64,000 nt of DNA from NCBI GenBank assembly GCA_017465665.1, contig JAFTVU010000015.1, positions 1-64,000 of the forward strand, read 5' to 3'. Of this stretch, positions 60,318 to 64,000 are shown piece by piece. The position numbers were made by a program, and so were the translations under genes. The notes below the pieces were generated by a model. The model was not told where the DNA came from. It searched no databases and saw nothing but the letters and a program-made list of their open reading frames with translations. The first letter of the stretch is position 1. The number at the start of each line of letters is the position of its first letter. The stretch comes from Oscillospiraceae bacterium (lineage in GTDB: Bacteria > Bacillota > Clostridia > Oscillospirales > Ruminococcaceae).

Positions 60318-63113
60318 TCAAACAAATCTGAAGGATTTAAGAGAAAGTATGCCGCTGACTGTGATCTTCAGCGTACCGATACCCGAAACCTGTGCAGTGC
60401 TTGCGGAAACTGTACGGAATTCGGTCATACTTCCAGTCGGCGGTATCTCGCACTCTGCGATGGTGACGCCTGTTTCCTCATGTACGATGGTGAGCTTTGC
60501 AGTACCGCCGGGATTTGATACAAGAAGCTCTACCGCATGATAAGGCTTGAGCTCGCAGCCCGTAAACCTCATGTAGCTCTGCCAATCGTGGATAAGTGCA
60601 TATTCCTCCAGCTTATCATCAGCAAGATAATCCACACCGAGATAATCATAACAATCTGTAGCGCAGATGCGGTTGCTCAGATCGATACCACTGTATTCCG
60701 TACCGATTATATTGATCTCCGCAGTACGCCTGATATCAGCAGAGGATGAGCCTATCATAAGCTCATAGCTGCCGCTGAATACATCCATATCACGGGTGTT
60801 GGGATTCCAGCGTGCAAGCTCAGCAACAGGAATACTAAGCTCAACAGTAACAGCATCGCCGCGCGGGATATAAACGCGCTGAAATGCCTTAAGCTGCTTT
60901 ATCGGAAGCGGCAGCGGCAGCTTGGGATAAGCCACATAAAGCTGCACGACCTCTTCACTGTCGCAGCTGCCGACATTCTCAACATCGAATGTCACAGTGA
61001 TCGTTTCATCACGTTCATAATTACGCTTGGAGGGTCTTACAGCACCGTATCTGAAAGCTGTATAGCTGAGACCGAAGCCAAACGGATACAGCGGCTCTCC
61101 GTCATAATACTGATATGTCGTTCCTGTACGAACGATGTTGTAATCCTTGATATCACACAGCTCGTTTTCAGAACGATACCATGTCATGGGGCATCTGCCT
61201 GCGGGAGAAACATCACCGAACAGCGTTTTCGCAACGGCATTTCCCATTGCAGGCCCTGCATGGCAGATATGCATCACGGCACTTACCCTGTCATCATTTA
61301 TCACATAAGGGTAGCCTGAGACAAGATAAAGCACTGTCCTAGGATTAAGACGAACTGCGGCGTCAAGCAGCGCTCTCTGCTGCTCAGGCAGCTGAAGATG
61401 CTTCCTGTCCTGAGTTTCATGAGCATTTATAAGCGGATTATTTCCGCAGAAATATACAGCGTTGTGGCATTCGGTAACAGCCTTGCGTACCCTGTCTGTG
61501 CCTGCGGAGAACACCTCAACGTGCAGAGGGCAGTTCTTATTTGGCTTCAGATCGTTGATAACAGCAAGATGTGAACGATTATCGATACCGACAAATCTGT
61601 GCTGCCAGTTACGCAGCAGCCACTCGCCATCAGCTCTCTCAAGATAAAACAGCTCGCGCACGAACCAGCCGTATACTTGCTCTGATGTGCATTTCAGCAC
61701 GGAGCTGTTATCGTTAAGGAACTTACCGTTATATTTTGAGCGGAGAGATACAGCGCCATCGCCCCATTCAAACAGCTCAAAAAGGCATTCCTCGCTTATC
61801 ATTGCGCTGTCGCAGACAACATCACCATTATCATCAACGGAAAAATAGAAGCCTGTCTGAGCGTTTCTCACCGCGATGATATCATTTCCGCTCTCGTATA
61901 TCACATTATCCTTTCCGATCTTTTCGGAGATAGCGTCAAGGATGGTAGTATTTCTGTCCGAAGTGCCTGTGTACCAATCGCGGAAATTCATATTGGCATG
62001 ATATCCGATAACGGCAAGCTTTTCCTGCTTTGATATCGGAAGCACTGCCTGAGAGTTCTTCAGCAGGATAACGGATTTCTCCGCGGCCTTTTCAGCTACG
62101 CGGTAATACTCATCACAGCAAAGCAGAGCAGGGTCTGTTCTGTTATAAGGACAATCCTTATCGAACTCACCGAGCATGAATCGTGCCTTGAACACACCGA
62201 ACAGAGCGGCATCGATATCCTCCTCGGAAAGCAGCCCCTTTTCAAGTGCCTCCCTTGCGCTGGCTATAACAACATCGGCGTTATCTGTCATGATATCCGC
62301 ACCGTGATGCTTATAAACCTTTGTAATTGCTTCAACGTGGGTCTTATCCTTGCGGTGAGTCTGTACATTTGCCATAAAATCACCGCCGTCTGTAACAGCA
62401 AACAGCAAGCCCCATTTATCCTTACATACCTTGGATACTTCAGGATTACAAAGTGCTTCCACACCATTTATCTCGTTATAGGAGGTCATAAGGCTGCGCG
62501 CCTTTCCCTCGCGTACAGGCTTCTCAAACGCCTTGAGATAGTAGTCGTATTTCAGACCTGTGGGGATCATTGCGTTATCTGAGCCCCTGTCCTCCTCGTG
62601 GTTGTTTGCGTAGAAGTGCTTCAGAGTGGGGATAACACGCGCATATTTATCATTGACGCCGTACATACCCTTACAGAAAGCAGCAGACATCGAGCCTGTG
62701 AGGAACGGATCCTCACCGTAGGATTCTTCGTTTCTGCCCCAGCGCGGATCACGCTCCATGTCTACTGTAGGTCCCCATACGCAAAGAGAGCTCTTGCCCT
62801 CATCATGACAGATACGAACCTCGTTACCTGTGATCTCGCCCATAGCCTGCATGATATTAGTGTCAAACATCGCTGCAAGTCCGAAAGGCTCGGGGAATAC
62901 TGTTGTTGCCTTTTCACCGAAGCTGTTGCCGCGGCATACAAGTCCGCGAGCGACCTCTGCCCCGATACCGAAATCCTTTATACCAAGTCTGGGAACTGCT
63001 GCCTGATGAGTGGTAAGCATGGTGAGCTTTTCCTCAAGGGTAAGCTCCTCCAGAAGCGCAGCGGTGCGCTGATCAAAATCAAGGGTAGTATCCATAAATT
63101 TAAAGTCCGCCAT
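60318..63113 (-). CDS. GH3 family glycosidase with fascin-like insert and CBM-like tail
   Basis: 931 residues, no signal peptide, so cytoplasmic. N-terminal GH3 catalytic barrel with KHFYANNHEEDRG (Lys165-His166) and the nucleophile Asp242 in FAVTDGGDFMANV. The second GH3 domain is split by a fascin-like beta-trefoil at about 420-545 (IIAVRNAQTGFYFSVDDNGD; FVRELFYLERADGEWLLRNW), then continues, an FnIII-like segment follows (about 690-790) with the typical GEPLYPFGFGLSYTAF before it, and a C-terminal CBM6-like domain (about 805-931). Likely a beta-xylosidase or beta-glucosidase acting on imported oligosaccharides; exact substrate unknown. ATG follows AAGGAGGATAAC. Confidence 0.9.
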   Translation of the reverse strand: MADFKFMDTTLDFDQRTAALLEELTLEEKLTMLTTHQAAVPRLGIKDFGIGAEVARGLVCRGNSFGEKATTVFPEPFGLAAMFDTNIMQAMGEITGNEVRICHDEGKSSLCVWGPTVDMERDPRWGRNEESYGEDPFLTGSMSAAFCKGMYGVNDKYARVIPTLKHFYANNHEEDRGSDNAMIPTGLKYDYYLKAFEKPVREGKARSLMTSYNEINGVEALCNPEVSKVCKDKWGLLFAVTDGGDFMANVQTHRKDKTHVEAITKVYKHHGADIMTDNADVVIASAREALEKGLLSEEDIDAALFGVFKARFMLGEFDKDCPYNRTDPALLCCDEYYRVAEKAAEKSVILLKNSQAVLPISKQEKLAVIGYHANMNFRDWYTGTSDRNTTILDAISEKIGKDNVIYESGNDIIAVRNAQTGFYFSVDDNGDVVCDSAMISEECLFELFEWGDGAVSLRSKYNGKFLNDNSSVLKCTSEQVYGWFVRELFYLERADGEWLLRNWQHRFVGIDNRSHLAVINDLKPNKNCPLHVEVFSAGTDRVRKAVTECHNAVYFCGNNPLINAHETQDRKHLQLPEQQRALLDAAVRLNPRTVLYLVSGYPYVINDDRVSAVMHICHAGPAMGNAVAKTLFGDVSPAGRCPMTWYRSENELCDIKDYNIVRTGTTYQYYDGEPLYPFGFGLSYTAFRYGAVRPSKRNYERDETITVTFDVENVGSCDSEEVVQLYVAYPKLPLPLPIKQLKAFQRVYIPRGDAVTVELSIPVAELARWNPNTRDMDVFSGSYELMIGSSSADIRRTAEINIIGTEYSGIDLSNRICATDCYDYLGVDYLADDKLEEYALIHDWQSYMRFTGCELKPYHAVELLVSNPGGTAKLTIVHEETGVTIAECEIPPTGSMTEFRTVSASTAQVSGIGTLKITVSGILSLKSFRFV

Positions 63114-63145
63114 GTTATCCTCCTTGCTGTACAGTAAGATCGGTC

Positions 63146-64000
63146 TTAGTTCTTAACAGGTTTTCTTAATATAGAATGTGGGGGTACTACTATATCCGAT
63201 GGGATAGTAAGTTTTTCTGTGGCATGGCGCGCGATCTCGATAGGCTCGCCGTCTGCACCGTACATCACTGTTGGTGCAAAGCTGATAGGCTCCATGCCGG
63301 GGGCTAATATCTCCAGCTCATCGCTGAGCGTGAAATAATTCCTCTGTGTAAGGTACATCGTGCCGTTTTCGCAACGGTCAACAGTGCCAACGAAATCATA
63401 GGTACGCATATATCCGCTGTCTGCGAAATACTGACCGCCGTTTGTTATCACATCAGGCTGCTGAGTTTCCGAGCCAACGTTGGGATGTCCGTAGAAAAAT
63501 CCCGTGCAATAAGGACGGTGGCTGATCTTATCCACCTCGTCCAGCACCCACTGTGCAGGCTTTTCGCCATTTTTCGCAGCGTCAAGAGCAGCGCGGTACG
63601 CATTGACTGTAAGCGCCACATAATACGCGGATTTTGCTCTGCCCTCTATCTTGAAGCTGGTGACACCTGCTTCGATGAGATCGTCAAGGTGCTCTATCAT
63701 GCACATATCACGCGCGTTAAGGATATACGAGCCGCGCTCATCCTCAAACACCTTGAAGAACTGATTGGGGCGCTTTTCCTCCATGAGATAATAGCCCCAG
63801 CGGCAGGGCTGAGCGCACTCGCCGCGGTTTGCGTTACGTCCCACAAGGTATTCAGAGATAAGACATCTGCCCGAAAAGCTGACGCACATTGCGCCATGCA
63901 CGAACACCTCTATCTCCATATCATCAGGAATGTTCTTTCTGATGGTGCGGATGTTTTCAAGATCCACCTCGCGGGCGAGCACGATACGGCGCGCTCCCAT
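63146..64000 (-). CDS. U32 family peptidase, C-terminal part (cut by window edge)
   Basis: C-terminal 284 residues of a U32 protein. The family signature region is complete: EVFVHGAMCVSFSGRCLISE, then GRNANRGECAQPCRWGYYL, and IEGRAKSAYYVALTVNAYR. The cysteines bind a cluster or metal in relatives such as TrhP (tRNA hydroxylation) and RlhA (23S rRNA hydroxylation); old 'collagenase' naming is not reliable. The long form with the C-terminal beta-barrel-like end here suggests the TrhP group. The start is right of the window. GH3 follows after 32 bases. Confidence 0.88.
   Translation of the reverse strand: MGARRIVLAREVDLENIRTIRKNIPDDMEIEVFVHGAMCVSFSGRCLISEYLVGRNANRGECAQPCRWGYYLMEEKRPNQFFKVFEDERGSYILNARDMCMIEHLDDLIEAGVTSFKIEGRAKSAYYVALTVNAYRAALDAAKNGEKPAQWVLDEVDKISHRPYCTGFFYGHPNVGSETQQPDVITNGGQYFADSGYMRTYDFVGTVDRCENGTMYLTQRNYFTLSDELEILAPGMEPISFAPTVMYGADGEPIEIARHATEKLTIPSDIVVPPHSILRKPVKN

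Noticed and set aside
1-64000. CRISPR arrays, tRNA or rRNA genes, insertion sequences, integrases
   Set aside because: None seen by eye on either strand; a tRNAscan or ISfinder run would be decisive.

Overview
The window is a 64 kb piece of a Gram-positive, low-to-mid GC Firmicutes chromosome, most likely from Clostridia of the Ruminococcus type (Oscillospiraceae). The evidence is a PolC-type DNA polymerase III, the Firmicutes gene order pyrH-frr-uppS-cdsA-dxr-rseP-ispG-polC, strong AGGAGG ribosome binding sites, sigma-A promoters of the form TTGACA-N17-TATAAT, a DUF4253 protein, and a plant-polysaccharide style GH3 enzyme next to pentose genes. No rRNA, tRNA, CRISPR array, integrase or insertion sequence was seen. 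The genus is an inference.

Layout. 1-2962 (minus): a regulator operon (XRE repressor, ImmA-type metallopeptidase, TPR protein) followed by two tandem M42 aminopeptidases; the operator-promoter of the repressor is unusually clear. 3180-11280 (plus): a complete arginine operon argG-argH-argC-argJ-argB-argD-argF that takes glutamate to arginine by the acetyl-recycling route (ArgJ). A structured RNA element lies between argG and argH. 11287-13777 (minus): two orphan genes and the class II aldolase fba, with a copy of the last 29 bases of fba stranded 568 bp downstream, bracketing one AT-rich orphan gene. 13884-22690 (minus): a histidine operon hisZ-hisG-hisD-hisB-nudix-hisH-hisA-hisF-DUF4253-hisI-hisE and a sigma-like membrane protein, under a promoter overlapped by a palindromic operator; hisC and a histidinol-phosphatase are absent here.

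22749-34745 (minus): polC, the isoprenoid and envelope genes ispG, rseP, dxr, cdsA and uppS, then frr, pyrH and a homoserine dehydrogenase with its own promoter and leader. 34784-49632 (mostly minus): an aldo-keto reductase; an ECF sigma/anti-sigma pair with a matching ECF-type autopromoter; xylulokinase; a NUDIX-GNAT fusion; glycogen synthase; an AIM24-type protein; a small site-2 protease; ilvD; glucokinase; mannose-6-phosphate isomerase; a LUD protein; and an LCP-like protein lacking the usual catalytic signature. 49817-54136: alanine racemase, a coiled-coil protein, and a divergent esterase/XRE-TPR regulator pair sharing a palindromic operator.

54137-56247 is an AT-rich patch of orphan minus-strand genes, including a clearly broken gene with a SMI1/KNR4-like tail, that looks like an accessory or immunity-gene island. 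56283-64000 (minus): a C_GCAxxG_C_C protein with an Mrp ATPase, an unrecognised conserved-looking protein, deoxyribose/pentose salvage (deoB, deoC) coupled to a large GH3 glycosidase with inserted fascin-like and terminal CBM-like modules, and a U32 peptidase running off the right edge.

Carbon flow links several parts: GH3 and xylB suggest use of xylo-oligosaccharides, deoB/deoC feed pentose phosphates into glycolysis at the triose level served by fba, and glgA, glucokinase and manA handle hexose storage and entry. The most interesting points are the argG-argH RNA element, the fba-tail duplication, the sigma-like membrane protein translationally coupled to hisE, the orphan island with its pseudogene, and several readable repressor operators.
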